DNA of 64,000 nt from Psettodes erumei (Eukaryota > Chordata > Actinopteri > Pleuronectiformes > Psettodidae), in contig JAFBJZ010000290.1 in NCBI GenBank assembly GCA_016785225.1, positions 62,001 to 126,000 on the forward strand. Reading direction: 5' to 3'. Made by a program: the position numbers and the translations under genes. A model generated the notes under the pieces. It made no database searches, was not told the origin of the DNA, and saw only the letters and a program-made list of their open reading frames with translations. This document shows positions 38,053 to 51,295 of the stretch, in pieces; positions within the stretch are counted from its first letter, which is position 1, and each line of letters starts with the position of its first letter.

Positions 38053-40695
38053 TCAAACACGCACCATCAAGGCAAGGTTCACGCTGAACCCAGACCTTAC
38101 TAAAGCTACTACAATATCTAATTACTCAAATGGCTGAAGAAAGAAAAGTAAAAAATCCAATCTTCAAGGCAAATGAAGCATGAGGCCCTATAACATCACA
38201 AATGAAGTGGTGAAATTGCAGTCCATCCAGACTTTTCATAGTGGCACTTAGCTCCCGAGTTTTCCCAGAAGTCAACACTGACGGGCCAATCGTGACATAA
38301 CATTCTGACATGTCCTGGCTCAACGCTGAACGACTTAAACTCAGCAGACGACCGTCACGGTGCAAGAGGGGCACACGTGAAACACTGATAACAGACAGGA
38401 CTGCACTGTCTGGAAGAGCGATTAGAGAGGAGAGGAGAGGGGAAAAAAAGAGCAATAATTTCCTCCTGTTTCCATGGTGATGGGCATTTCTCTCTTTGTC
38501 GAGCTCGCATTCTCTCGCTCACTCCCACTCCTCCCCCCGCCCCCCCACTGCTGTGAAATGCAGGAGAACTGCTCATTTCTCTGCTTCAGCTTACCATGAT
38601 ACTTGCTGGCTGAATTAGTTTCCTGCAGCACCTCTGAGTCCAGATGAGTGGCTGGAAAACACTGGGGGGCCTTTTACATCTTTTAGCGGGCCGTGTCTGA
38701 GCCAACTGTACGACCGACTGATATACCATTAATCAAAAGCTGATTTGACATTTTCATCCTCACAATACCGCCATTGTTGTACTTGAAAATCCAGTGTTGT
38801 GCAGCACAGAGCCAACTCCACAGCTAATCATGCCTGATTGTATTGTAGACAAGTCGAACTCCACGTTTTTGAGAATAGGAAATGCCCGGTCGGGCTCAGA
38901 CCTGTAAACTGATGAGCCTGATGAGTCACAGTCTTGCTCTGGGGTTTTTTTTCCTCTTGGCTGTCTTTGCCTGCTGGCACCTGACCGTGACCTGACACTT
39001 GATCAGGAGGGTGTTATTTGATTTGATTTTGTCTGTCCTGACCAAAAAGACACTACTTCTTTCATTTTCACCACTGCTCATCCATGTTGCTAATCCAGAC
39101 TTCACGCGCCTTATTGGCAAATCTAAGAACAAGTTGTCCCCAAAGATTACGACCTTGAGAACTGACATTGCCCAGATGGATTTCATTCTATTTTACCATT
39201 TATCATCCGGTACAATCGAAACCGATTGCCAGGACATTTTGCCTTTCGAACATTCGGAGTGCAAATGCACAGGTGTGCGCACACTCCCCACAGTCTATTA
39301 GGAACAGCACTGGAGAGTAAAAAGGCAGGTGGTGGTGGTGAATCTAAGTCCAGTATTCACTCCAAAACAACTCCTGAGGGTTATACCTGGGTTCCAGCTG
39401 CTAAACGCTCTGCTATGTTCACCAGCGAGTCTCGAACTCGAACTCCCCCCCATTCAGCTGTCTGCTGCTGCCAAAAATTATAGTTAAAAAGGTTAAGATG
39501 TGGGCTGGCGAAGAAACAATACACTGAAACTCGCTAAAAAGTTTCATGAAGCTGTGGGCTGTTATCACATTGTCACTGTAGTTTTAAAAATATGGATTAC
39601 AGCTTCTAAAATCACTATTAATTTTGTTTCCCCCTCTAACTTCTTTTCCTTCTAGCACTTTTTCATTTTCCTGGAGGAAATAGACTTTCATTACATTAGC
39701 GTCATAAATTTGTGAACATTTTCTGTAATCCGGCTTTATATCTGACAGGATCAACCGCTGCAGCAGTCACCGGGTTTGTGAACATTGTGGCAACCTCTTG
39801 AGATGCAGCACTACAGCACCTAGTGGCAGGGAATGTTTAACTCAGGCCATCATTTGAGGTTCACTGTTCTGTAAAAATATAACGATAATCAGTAGACACA
39901 ATGACCGCAGTTAGGGCCACTGAATATTTACAACATGAAAGCTTCAAAACTGGCTACAGTGCTGTCCTATATGTCCAAGGTGCTGTCGCTTTCTTCGTGT
40001 TTCTCCCTCTTACATCCATACTGAGAAAGCAGATTGGTTTAAATATAGTCCTCCCTCGGAGCGTAGTTCCTCCACCCATGGGTGTCTCTTCATTTGGCTC
40101 TTTCAGAAGCGATGACAGCCAGATGCAGTTAAATTAATGGACGGACACGTAGACAACATAGAGGTTGTGAAAGCAGTGAGTTAGAGACTCACCAGCGGAG
40201 TCTCCGGTGAGCTGGGTATCTCCTAAAATCAAAAACCTGTTTAATCCACAGTGACATCAGGACTGGACCAAACAAGATTTTCAGGAAGTTTGATCCTTGG
40301 CCTGTTTACCCATTTTGTGCAGTTCAGCTAAGACTTAACCACAAGGAATAAACTTTCAAAAGAGGTATCCTGGTGGAAGGGGAGTCAAGACTGGGTTCAG
40401 TTTCCATCATTAACATGTCCTTGAACACAACACCAATAAAAGCTCCTCTGACCTCTCCTGTGAAACTCAGAAATGTTTGACGCTCTGTAGAATTGACCAT
40501 ACGGTTTCATCTGATTATTGCAGGTAACAGCGACCATTTCTGTCTGCTAACAAGGTTTATGTGGAAAATTAAAAACACACTGGAAGTATTTACTTTTCAA
40601 AACACATATCTTCATACACACCCATCTACATTTCTAAAAAGGACAAAAGCAATGAGCTTTCAATGGCATGTCATCATCATCAAATTTTTTCATTC

Positions 40696-43090
40696 TCTGT
40701 AAGCCGGGGTGTGACCACATTACAACGCCCTGCTTGGTACTAGATAAGATCATCCTTTTATTCATACAACAAACAGCCGCTCTAGTCTTGCAGCCTCCAC
40801 ATAAAAGATGAAAAGAAGGCTTTACGAGCTTCGTGGTTTTTACAACATGGCAGGACACTGATGTTGGCGAGAAAGATGGTGTGGTGGTTTGAGGGTGTGT
40901 ATGCAACTGATGGGTCCCCATGGCAGGAGGGCAGAGGGAGCGGGGTGGTTGGTAACCAGAGCTTCGTCTGACAGCTGATGCGGTGAGGAAGAGGAGAGCA
41001 TGTTCTGAGAAGTGGTTGTGAGGGAGATGAAGATTGGGGCGGAGAGAACAGCAGGGGTCGAGAGAGGGGTCCCCCTCCCCCTTGCCTCATCCATCGCCCC
41101 GGGCTGTAAAACATCTGCGAACAGCACGAGAAATTCACACCAATTCTGATTTGGGTGCGTTTGATCTTCCTCTGCCTCTCTGCAGACCATTAGTCACACC
41201 TTCCCTCCGCCTCTGCAAGCACCTGAGGGAAAACAAGGTAATAGATGATCGAGGTCTGTCAGACTGGTTTCACTGGGTCATCTGAACCTTTGCTTTATGA
41301 CCAGACAGATCTGTTTTGTTTTCTCTCTGTCTCATGAGTACTGGTCCATGCAGAGACAAACCCACTGAGAAATGAGGTGCGCCCCAACACAAGTAATGCA
41401 TCAGTCTGTAAAAACAGAGGGCAGGCCTACACAGCACTGAGACTCGTCACGGACAGAGAAATTGTATAGTGTAAACAGATATTGTATCAGTGCAGCCAAC
41501 CTCTGTAAGCCAGGGTGTGATCACATTACAATGCCCTGCTTTGCAGTAGAGATAATATCATCCTTTTATTTATACCAAAAAAAGCCATTCTAGTCTTGCA
41601 GCCTCCCAACCTTTTGCTTACTCAGAGCGTGACTGAGGTGAGTGACGTCAGTGTGTCAAGTCAATCGATAACCTTTTCTCCAGAGGCTCGGCAGCTATCC
41701 AGCGGCAGCAGCAGCGGATGACGACAAGTGATCATTACGGAGGCTAAGCTCCAACGGTCAAATCTGAACTGTGTGTGTTTGTCTGCTCTCTGTCTGTGTT
41801 CGTGTAACTCTTCCTGTGTCGGTAAACATGTAGGTTGCGCTGCAGTGAAAGAGGAAATCGTTAGACTGCCTTTCGGATTCGATTCCTCAGGTCCTATGCT
41901 CTCTATCCCTTCTCTTCCCCTCCTTATTAGTAGCAACTCCCAATCCAATGCAAAGTCAAGCTTAAATTCAAGCATTTTTAAACACATCATGGCTGCATCT
42001 GGAAAGCAAGCCTTAGAAATTCCACCAAGCGTCCTCAGACACCTTTCCACAGCATTTTAATAAAGTTGGGAAATGCAGATCTCTGTCTTTTCACCACCTC
42101 TGGAATGCAGCATCAGCACATTTGCACATGCACAATCTGTCAGCCTGTCTCTTCCTCTGCAGCGGATTGGATCACGTCTGCAGGGTCATCGTCACATGTG
42201 CCCCAGACAAACCGGTGCTTACCCCCTTCAATTCCAGGTTGCCTTTTCTAAATCTGGAGAACAAGAAGCAGCGGAGGAGGATGGATTAGCCAGCCACAGT
42301 AAGAATTACTGGGGCCTCAAAAGAAGCACCCTGGCATTGATTTGTAGACAGAAGTCTGGTTTCTGTGGATGGTAAAAAATTAACAAATTGAGTCGTTTAC
42401 CTTGAGAGAATCTTTTGGGAGGCCTTTTTTTCTTGCCTCGCTTGCCTGGGCTGAAAGGGCTCAGTCTTGTTTACTTTGAATTTCATGCAAATGAGGCTGC
42501 AGCACAAACAGCACCGTGCAAGCAAATACCCTCTTTAACACCTACTGCAATGGCATGCCTCATCTGGTGCTCCACTGTGCTTGGCACCTGTTCGAGCCTT
42601 TTACAACTGAAATGTGCTCTGATACGATCTGACTTCCACAATGCCCGGCCTCCATGCAATCAGTCTGATGAACACTAATAATGTCAGTGGCAATCGCTCA
42701 GGTGCATGCTGGGAGGCTTCTATGCGCTTGCACACACACACTCTGGGTGAGTGAAAGGGAGCCATTAAAAGGTTAAGCAGATGGTTACACTGATCTTACC
42801 CTTAAGCATGGCCAGAATGTAAAATTTGAGCAATGTGTGTGTGCCTTGTGTGACTGGCAAAACAGGTTACATACTCCTTACTTATATACATAGGAGATCC
42901 TGTCCCTGCACGTCTCCTTTGTCAATTGCCATGCAGTGCAGTGCCTTGCCTATTCATACCACAAATAGCTGTTCTAGTCTTACATCCTCCTGACCTTTTG
43001 TTTACTCAGACACCATATATAAAATTGGGACTTGTCAAAGACCCAGAAGTTACTGTATCAGTGCAGTCATGCCAACCTCTTCGTTTGATG
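40696..43090. repeat. Three related low-copy repeat copies
   Basis: Copy 1 (about 40696-40797) and copy 2 (about 41478-41640) share gtaagcc-gggtgtga, catccttttatt and gctctagtcttgcagcctcc or close variants. Copy 3 (about 42945-43090) shares the second half (tctagtctta, ccttttg-ttactcaga). It carries the tatcagtgcag-ccaacctct segment after that half rather than before it, as in copy 2. All lie in the same orientation within 2.4 kb. Confidence 0.7.
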
Positions 43091-46000
43091 CCCAGGACCT
43101 CACCCTGCCTCGCAAGCAAGACGGCTCAGGCCCCCCTCTCCTTCCCATCTCTGTTTCCCTGCTCCATCAGTCTCCTGCATTCCTTCTTTCCTTTCCTTTT
43201 CCTTTTCCCAACTTCTCTCCCTCCATTTGTTATCCCCTCCCTCTTGCCTTGGAACCACTATAGCGCTGTGTTGCCATGACAGCGAAGGTAATGTCGAGGC
43301 AAGACATCGGTGGAGCTGATTTTAACGTTCTGTTTGTGAGTGTTAGCTGAAATCACACAGGCTCATGCACGCACTCCAGTCAAGCTCTGCCACGCAAAAC
43401 AGGTCTGTCTCATCTGTTGCCTTTTCCAAGGATAGACACCTCTGGCCTTCATGCGGTTGCTATGGCAACCCATATGAATCCTTCACTTGACGTTTCATTG
43501 GTTGCAATGCCCCAGACTGTGCCTTGTTTGGCTGTTGGGGTAGAGTGTACAATTTATCAACAAGCTCTCTGTAAAAGTGCGTTTCTTTTTGTCTGAATTT
43601 TGTCTGGAGTTCCCCAGATTCCCTTTTGCATAGAGGGCACAGCCAACCACGTGGTGTTCACAGCCCAGAATCTGTAGATTTCTATTTCAACCCAACACAA
43701 AAGCGGCTGATTAGTTCCTCCTGGCAGAGCTGTTAATCAGTGAGACTGCATGTTGCCTGTTCAGAGTAGGAGCCTTCAGATTTCCAGCCTTGCACAATGG
43801 CTGCCTATTCCAGATTAATGGTGTATTCAAATGGAGCAGTTCCATTCAGGGGCTTCTGCACTAAATAATGCAATGTTGGGAAGAAAAAACAACCCAAAAG
43901 CTAAAAACTAACCTTCTGATGTTCAGTGACATGCTGTTTGCCACATGTTCTGGTCTGATCACTTCTTACTGTAACTCCACAAAAGCTACAGTTTGCTCTC
44001 ATTAACCAGCGCTAGCCTTTTCCTCTCTAATGGTTTCCACCCCGAACCGATGCATCTCTCTGTGCTCTCACAACCGCACTAATAGGGGGCCTTCAGTCCA
44101 CATTATAATGAGGTCATTAGTGTGTACGTGTGCATTTGTGTGTTGTGGTGCAAGCAGTGGGACTGAGACGGATGGTTAATGTTACTGTCACTTAAGAGCT
44201 GACGATCAGGGTTGAACATGCACTGAAATTGTGTGCAATAACGAGTACGTGCTGAATGTGCAGGGGCATCCAACCTTGGATGCTGCCCTGTACATGTGTA
44301 TGCTACGTGTCAAGGCCTCAGTGAGACTGGTTTAACTGGCTGAGTGAAGGTCATTTCCATAATGACTCACACCCCCTCCATCCCAGAGTGCACTGGGGAC
44401 AGATCGCGCCAAACAGACAGACGGTTTTAAAACAGGAGCATGCTGTCAGATAAGATGCTCTGGAGGACCAAACAATAATGACTATGAATCAGACTGGCTT
44501 GAATCATACAGTGGTGGAGGCTGAGCAAAAGGGCAAAACATCCCATGTGAGTCTTGAATAACGTGAACGGAACTGAGCGTTTACACAGTATTGTCACCAA
44601 CCTACATTGTACCTATGGTTTCACATTCATCCATCGCCAGCACATAAACATAGGAGAAAGAGCAGGATCTACCTCAAGTGTTGACACTGCGGGTAATGGA
44701 GCGAGAGCGAGCAGAACAACCTGGAGGTCATGGCAGCAGAGGGAAGGAGGTGGCCGAGCAACTGGTGGAGAAAATATGACGTCAGTATTATAAATGTCAG
44801 GGAAAGCACATGGAAAAGTGCAGCACAATTTCAGAAATTCACCTGTTCAGGAATAAAGTCAAAATGTGAGTGTTAAAGGCTTCATTTGAAAATACAGTGC
44901 ATTCAATTATTGGCATATTAAGCAACATAAAGATCCACATTTAAATGATATTAGCATTTAATCAGTGCCACAAGACACTATTATGTCTGGGAAAAATCAC
45001 AATTACAATAGAGCAGCCTTGAAGCATGTGTTACACCACACAAAATGTTCAATGTGAAAAAACACTGGACAAACCTTGGCTTTTATTATTTGCTGCACAA
45101 CCAAGATGCTTTGTTGACAAAACGACAAACAAGATCGATTATTAAACAATTGATATCAAAGATGAATTGCAATGAGAACATGGTCATAATGTTCACCTGG
45201 CTTTGGCTTTTTATGTTCCTGTTAAGAAATTAGTGTCTTGGAGTTTTTGATTTATGGCAACATACTTACATTTGTAAATATATTTTCTGCTTATAACATT
45301 TTTTTCTTTCTTTTCTTCACTTGCTCACAGAGGGTCCTACCTCCTTAAACAAACTGTCAAAAAAATGAATAGTGTATTTTATGGTGTACTCTCTGGTTTA
45401 GTTTCCATTAAGCATTCCAGTTCCTTGTTGTGCCATTATCTATAGATGATAGAGAAACACACCCAGATGGGCTGTCTGCAATTCGCTGACTCATCTCCCA
45501 TTCTTTCCCATTCAAGCTTCCTTTCATAAATTAGAATGGTGCTATGTCACGCCCTCTCCACACATCCTTCCACTCCTTTCAGGTTTTCTGACTCTTGTCT
45601 CACCTCCTCCTCCTCCCTGCAGCCATCCATCTACTTCCGGCTCCTCCTCCTCGTCCTCTGCAGTCTCACTTGGAAAACTCTCCCCTCATCATCCGCTGCG
45701 AAATTGTTGCTTCTGGCTCCAGAATGAACCTGCACAGGCCATGGATCCTATCCAACGTCTCCTCTCAGAAAAATCTAGAACATGTGGAATTGCTGCATCA
45801 TGGCACAAGGACTTGAGCATTGCTCGCTTTTCACACACTGATATATATTAAACGATCACTAGATGACTGCAGATTGTCTTGTTTTGTTTAAAGACGTCCA
45901 GACAGGAATAAAAGAAAGTAACATGAAATAAGATGAAGAGCCCTAAAGGAGAACACTTAGATGTGAATGCAGAAATAAGTTGTGAGGCTCTGAGAAAAGG

Positions 46001-47254
46001 AAAGTTTGGGAATTGCTAAATAACTGTTTCAGAAAGACTGAAAATGTATCAAGTGGAGCAACAGCCAATGTGACAGCTGCTAAAAAGACAGCTCAGCAGT
46101 AACCAGGTGTATTGACACTATGGCTGAAGATCTGGGTGCAAAACAGCATACATAAAAGACATTAGTGGAAAAGAATACTTGCAAAGTGAAGAAATGATTA
46201 ACCTTTGGTTGACCGTAGGGCACATGTCGAGTGAAGGGCAGACGCTGCAGCGAGCCAACACAACAGACAATCCGGTAATGCGCCCAACACCTGTAGAGGA
46301 AAAAAGAAATGCAAGACGCAATAAGTAAAAACGAAAGACCTCAAGCATACTTAAAAACAAAGGTCTCATCTCACCAAGCCGGTTGTCTGTTTGAATTACT
46401 GCCCTCAGGCAGATGTTTAAGCTTATACACACACATACACATAATCATGGCAACTAATGTTAGCTTGCTTAGAACCGACCAGTTTAGACTGAAGAGTAAA
46501 AAGGGGGTGCTATGAATTATGGTTACTAAGTCTGAAAATACTTTGAGAATCAATTTACAAAATTCACATAGATTACAGGAAAAACTTCAAAAGTACAAAA
46601 CATTGTGCTTACAGCATAAGGCTAAATGGTTAATATTGTCAATGAGGCTACCATCATTGGATATTATCCACTCACATTAAACTGAATATTACCTGCTCTA
46701 CAGCACATTTCCAGTTTCCACATTGCCAGCTCCCTTAAAACAGATATTGTTACCCCTCATGATGCGACAGTGACTTCCTGTTTACACTGCCTCTGATTAA
46801 ACTGTGCTACAAAAGCACCCTGTGAAATAATTTGCACCTTACTGAAGTATTTACTATAAGGAATAAAGCATTACTTTGAACTAAGCTAGTAGCTGAAGAG
46901 GAGTTAAGGATTAAAGGACTTTATTTGCAAAGCAATGAATTTACGAAGATCTGCTGCCACCCTATAGAGTTGTAATATTTCCTCTCCCTTTGAATTCCCC
47001 CCTCCTATTTCTATTTCATAAAATGTGGCCAAATGCAACTCATCTCTATTTTTGGTAACCGAGAAGCCTCTTTTTTGTTTAAAACATGACAATGGAGCAG
47101 GAAAAAGTGCAGGCTAAAATAGAATAAAAAGGGAGGTTGCTCAACCGTGGTGATGGGAGGAATTAATAGGAAGAGAGATTACTATTTAGGTTTATGCGCT
47201 CTCCCAGAAGTACCCTAATTAGGGCAAATGTTTTTCTTTTCTACAAATCATATT

Positions 47255-47276
47255 CACACACACACACACACACACA
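47255..47276. repeat. (CA)n microsatellite
   Basis: About 11 CA units. A short (GT)n tract also lies near 47425-47442. Confidence 0.9.
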
Positions 47277-48927
47277 GGCATGTTCTTACACTCATGTCTG
47301 CTTGTACAATACACAACTGTGTCACCCATCTAGATCTTAGCATCCATCCTAATGTGGTCAAGTCAGTCTGATCTAGAGAAACAAGTAAAGATATAGTGTA
47401 ATATCTGCCTCAGGAGGAGGCCCTGTGTGTGTGTGTGTGTGTCCAGTGGGGACATGCACACTAATCCATGGGGATTTGAAGTCCACATTGCTATTTGAGG
47501 GTTTAGGTTACAATTAGGTTTAGGTAGTCCTATGTGGGTATGTCTCTATAGAATCACAGCATCACAGAAAGGTGTTCTTTGATTACATCCTGAGGGACGA
47601 CCTGCTAACTGCAGCACTGGGCCAACTGTCCCTGCGCATGCGCGCACACACGCACAGCTGAACTGTGAGTCCTGTCATTGATGCCAACACGTGCTGTTTA
47701 TCCACAGTGATCGCTGCAGCTGATATGTCTTCTCGCGTCTGAGGAATAGCTATGAAATAATTGAGAGTTATGCAAATGCAGGTCAGCTTCGAGTGTGTGT
47801 GAGAGAGAGAGTGTGTGTGGGGAAAAAAAGGAGAGAAAAAAAAGCTGTGTTACGCATAATGTAACAGACACTTATGAAATCACATCGCTGGGGTATATCA
47901 TAGCCTCAATCACACAAAGGAGTTCGCAAACATTTTAACATCCAGTAGATGGGGAGGATTCCAGACAGCAGGTTTCAGAAACTCTGAGCCTCAACCTGAA
48001 CTCTTGAGTTGATGAACCCTGGAGATGTAAAACTCCCAAATTTCTGGTTTTCAGAACAGCTCAATCGACTCAGAGTACATTCACTCGGAGGTAAGCCCTT
48101 GCATTGTAAATGAAAAAAAAAAAAATCAATCAATAATGGGATAAATGCAATACATCATGGCAATGTGTGAATAAAGAGCACATCATTCATTTTTAATCCA
48201 GTGGCACAACAAAGTTTCATGACTGGCGATGCACATTAATCTTAAAAAACAAACAAACAAAAAAGGAGCAATAAAAAGGCCCGAGTTGGAGGAAGGAGTC
48301 AATAAGTTAACGCCATTACATTTTATTCAGCAAGTCCACTAGACCACATTATTTTGCAGAATTGAATTTGGAAGGATGATAAACGGCTGAAATCCTTCTA
48401 TTTGTAAGTTGCAGTCTTTAATAATATTTATTCAGCTTTAACCTGATGAGGACAAAGTGCAACTGGTGACGGCTGGCAGCGGATGAAAAATATAGATTAA
48501 CCAGTTTTATGATTCTATGATTATCACCTCTTGTCTATATATATATTTTTAAAATATCTTCTTAAAAAATACAATTTAAATTAAATTTCTTTTCAGTTGC
48601 ACTATGCTCACTCATAAACGTCACATAATCGGCAATATTTAATGACAGACACACTTTACATATTTCATCCTGAGTCGAGTGTGAACCAACCTTAGGTTAC
48701 TTCTGACTGCCGTTAGTAAGAGCAGGTCTTGGGTAACAAAGTAATGTTCAGCATAAACTTTTATAAGTCAATGTGCTTCGAAATGAGCTTTAATGTCGAC
48801 TGAATGAATGAATGAGGAAATGAAGCGCGACGTCAGACCGCTTTTTCAGGTTCCTGAGGCACAGAGAGAGACTCAAGGTCCGTTGGGTAAAACCTGCTAG
48901 CTAGCAGGTTAGCTTCACCGCGGTAAC

Positions 48928-49205
48928 TGACCTGGAGCCCGCTTGTTGGAATAAACCCATAGAGCGACATTAGCATTACCATAACGTTAGCAATTTTGGA
49001 CCCCAAAATAGACACCCATTAAGGCTTAACGTTAATGACGAAGTTCCAGTTCCCTCATGTCAGGGTTAGGAATCTTAGTTTTCACCAAACCCGCTAGCTG
49101 GAATACAGCCACAGAGCGACATTAGCGTTCATTATCATTAGCATGATGTTAGCGATTCTGGACCCAAAAACAGGCACCCATCAAGGCTGAACATTAATAT
49201 AAAGA
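48928..49205. repeat. Diverged tandem duplication (about 150 bp unit)
   Basis: Unit A (about 48930-49030) and unit B (about 49087-49205) share, in order, cccgct, ggaata, agagcgacattagc, gttagc, ggacccaaaa, caccca and aaggct. They differ by scattered substitutions and small indels. No coding frame is conserved. Confidence 0.7.
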
Positions 49206-49376
49206 AAAATACTTACTTAATTTCAGTTGGCTGGTCAGCAGTCAGATGTAAAATTCAAAATACAAAAACTCGGGAAATAAAGTCAAAACACGGGGAAAAC
49301 TGTAGGGATATACTGACAAAGGAGGGAAACAAAGATATACAAGCAGCAGGGTTAATTGGGAACAGGTGAAACAGAT

Positions 49377-49409
49377 TCTTCTTCTTCTTCTTCTTCTTCT
49401 TCTTCTTCT
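49377..49409. repeat. (CTT)n trinucleotide repeat
   Basis: About 11 perfect CTT units. The long arginine run in the minus-strand translation is a by-product of this repeat. Confidence 0.95.
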
Positions 49410-51295
49410 GGGTTTAATGGCGGTTGGTAAATTACCTTGTTTTGGCATTACCATTATGTGGCTCAGAAGACTGGCAGGCAAGCAAAAATAAACAAATAAA
49501 ACTTACATTCTCACATTTGTTAATGTAAGTGAACCAACATGTCCTTAGGGAAATGTCTTGGTCTACAGTTGCTAAATGCAACAGTTTGTTCAGCAGCTAG
49601 TAGGTCTGTGTGCCATGTGTACTGTGTGTGGGTGTATGTTTTGGGGGGGGGGGTTGCTGAAATAGCTGCCTTTCCTTTAAGTTTATGTTTATGAGAGCGG
49701 CTGATTAGTTGGAAGAGGTGAGGACCAGGAGAATGTGAGGGAGGCTACACATTGCACAGGTCTATTTTCGTGCTTCAAAGGATGACAGTGTTGGTTTAAA
49801 ATAGACGCTACGCTCAGAGACTGACCTTGCAGGTCAAAACCACTGAGGAAGTACAGAGCAACAGAACATCCTGCTTCTCCAGAGGCTAAATGCAGGAAGA
49901 GGATAAAACTAAAGAGAGAAAACAGGGGAGTGGTCATGAGGATCCAGCTGCCCCCCTTCACTGTACCACTTAGCTGATATTAAATTCAGATATGATGACT
50001 TCATCCTCATCCACTTAACCACTCAGCAGCCATTACATCAATAGATTTGGAAGGGGTCCCGATGATGTCATCCCCAGGATGTTGAAGGTGAGCAGGGCGC
50101 ATAAGTCAATGCTAAAAAGTTGTATTTACAAAAAGTCCAAAAACTGAGTTCCTGAAAAAAGGAGCTGCGAGATGTTGTAATATTTAAAATCTAATTAGAT
50201 GAAACTGAGTTTAGCATTAGAACTACATTTAACTCCAGTGCAACTTTATGGTGCAGATGTATCAAAGTCTTGAGATTTTAAGTTTGACATTTGTCACTAC
50301 ACACAGTCAGCATAATCTTATGAAATAAAGACTGCAAATTCAGTGTTTTCTTTTCTCAGAACTTGCCGTATTTTATAGTAAGGTACATACATTTACATTT
50401 CAGCTGTCTTTGTGCTCACAGTAAGGGGGACAAAACACCGACAGTAAACATTATGTGGCTCACATCTCTGCAGAGCTAACATACACATCCACACTCACAC
50501 TGTCGCATCAGCACAAGCGCTCTCATATTGAAACACACACACGCATAAATGCATCCACAGTAATTGTCCCCAATGCACTCGGCCTGCTCCAGTCTTATCC
50601 CAAAACCACCTAATTTAGGCTTTCCTGTAATGATATATGAAATACCACTTATACTTACAAAACATGTGTGAACAAATCAACCAAAAGCCTACAAAACAAA
50701 AACATAAATCATAACAATCTACATCTTTATGAAGAAACTGTCATTATAAAATAAACTTTAATAATCCACATTTTTACAGCATTGTCAGACGTGGTTCATT
50801 CTGGTTTTCATACAATGGACAAGGTTACTATTTATAGAGGGAAGAGATGAAGAAAGAGAAGAAGAAGAAGGGCTGAAAAAAGTAGTAAATGAAAAAAAAA
50901 GAAGAGCAATAGCGATATTTAAGACATTCTGCACTGCACATGGTTACCGTGACAATTGCTTGTTGTCATGGAGATGATGCTGCATGTTACCAGGTGATTT
51001 TCGGTGAGTCTTTGGGATTGTTTAAAGCTACAGGGTTCCCTTTGTCATGCCCCAACCTCCCCAGTGAACCCCAGTAACTTCAAAGATAAGTGAATGAATG
51101 ACTGTCTGAATGATGACATCAAGTCGAATGAGCCTCGCAACAACATCAAAGTCCCCTTCCCCTTGTTTCCCACCCGCCCTCACTGAAAGTCCAATGGGTA
51201 CTGGCTAGCAGGACATTAAATCCTCCTCAATCCATCCCTCTCATGGGTGGACCTGATAGGGTATGGATGTCAGACTCCACCAACACCCTGGCGTT

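Larger units (their letters stand above)
36270..51290. other. Gene-poor interval between the urea transporter and syt4
   Basis: Across 15 kb I found no exon series with consistent phase and no recognisable domain. It must hold the upstream promoter and non-coding exon(s) of the urea-transporter gene and the syt4 3'UTR. It also holds simple repeats and the low-copy repeats listed separately. An isolated splice-bounded stretch near 46.2-46.3 kb on the minus strand could be a non-coding exon, but nothing supports it further. Confidence 0.55.

Noticed and set aside
46118..46432. Minus-strand 104-codon frame with splice-like borders near 46.2-46.3 kb
   Set aside because: No recognisable domain and no partner exons; at most a non-coding exon of the urea-transporter gene.
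49242..49481. Minus-strand open frame with an arginine run
   Set aside because: Translation of the (CTT)n repeat, not a basic protein domain.
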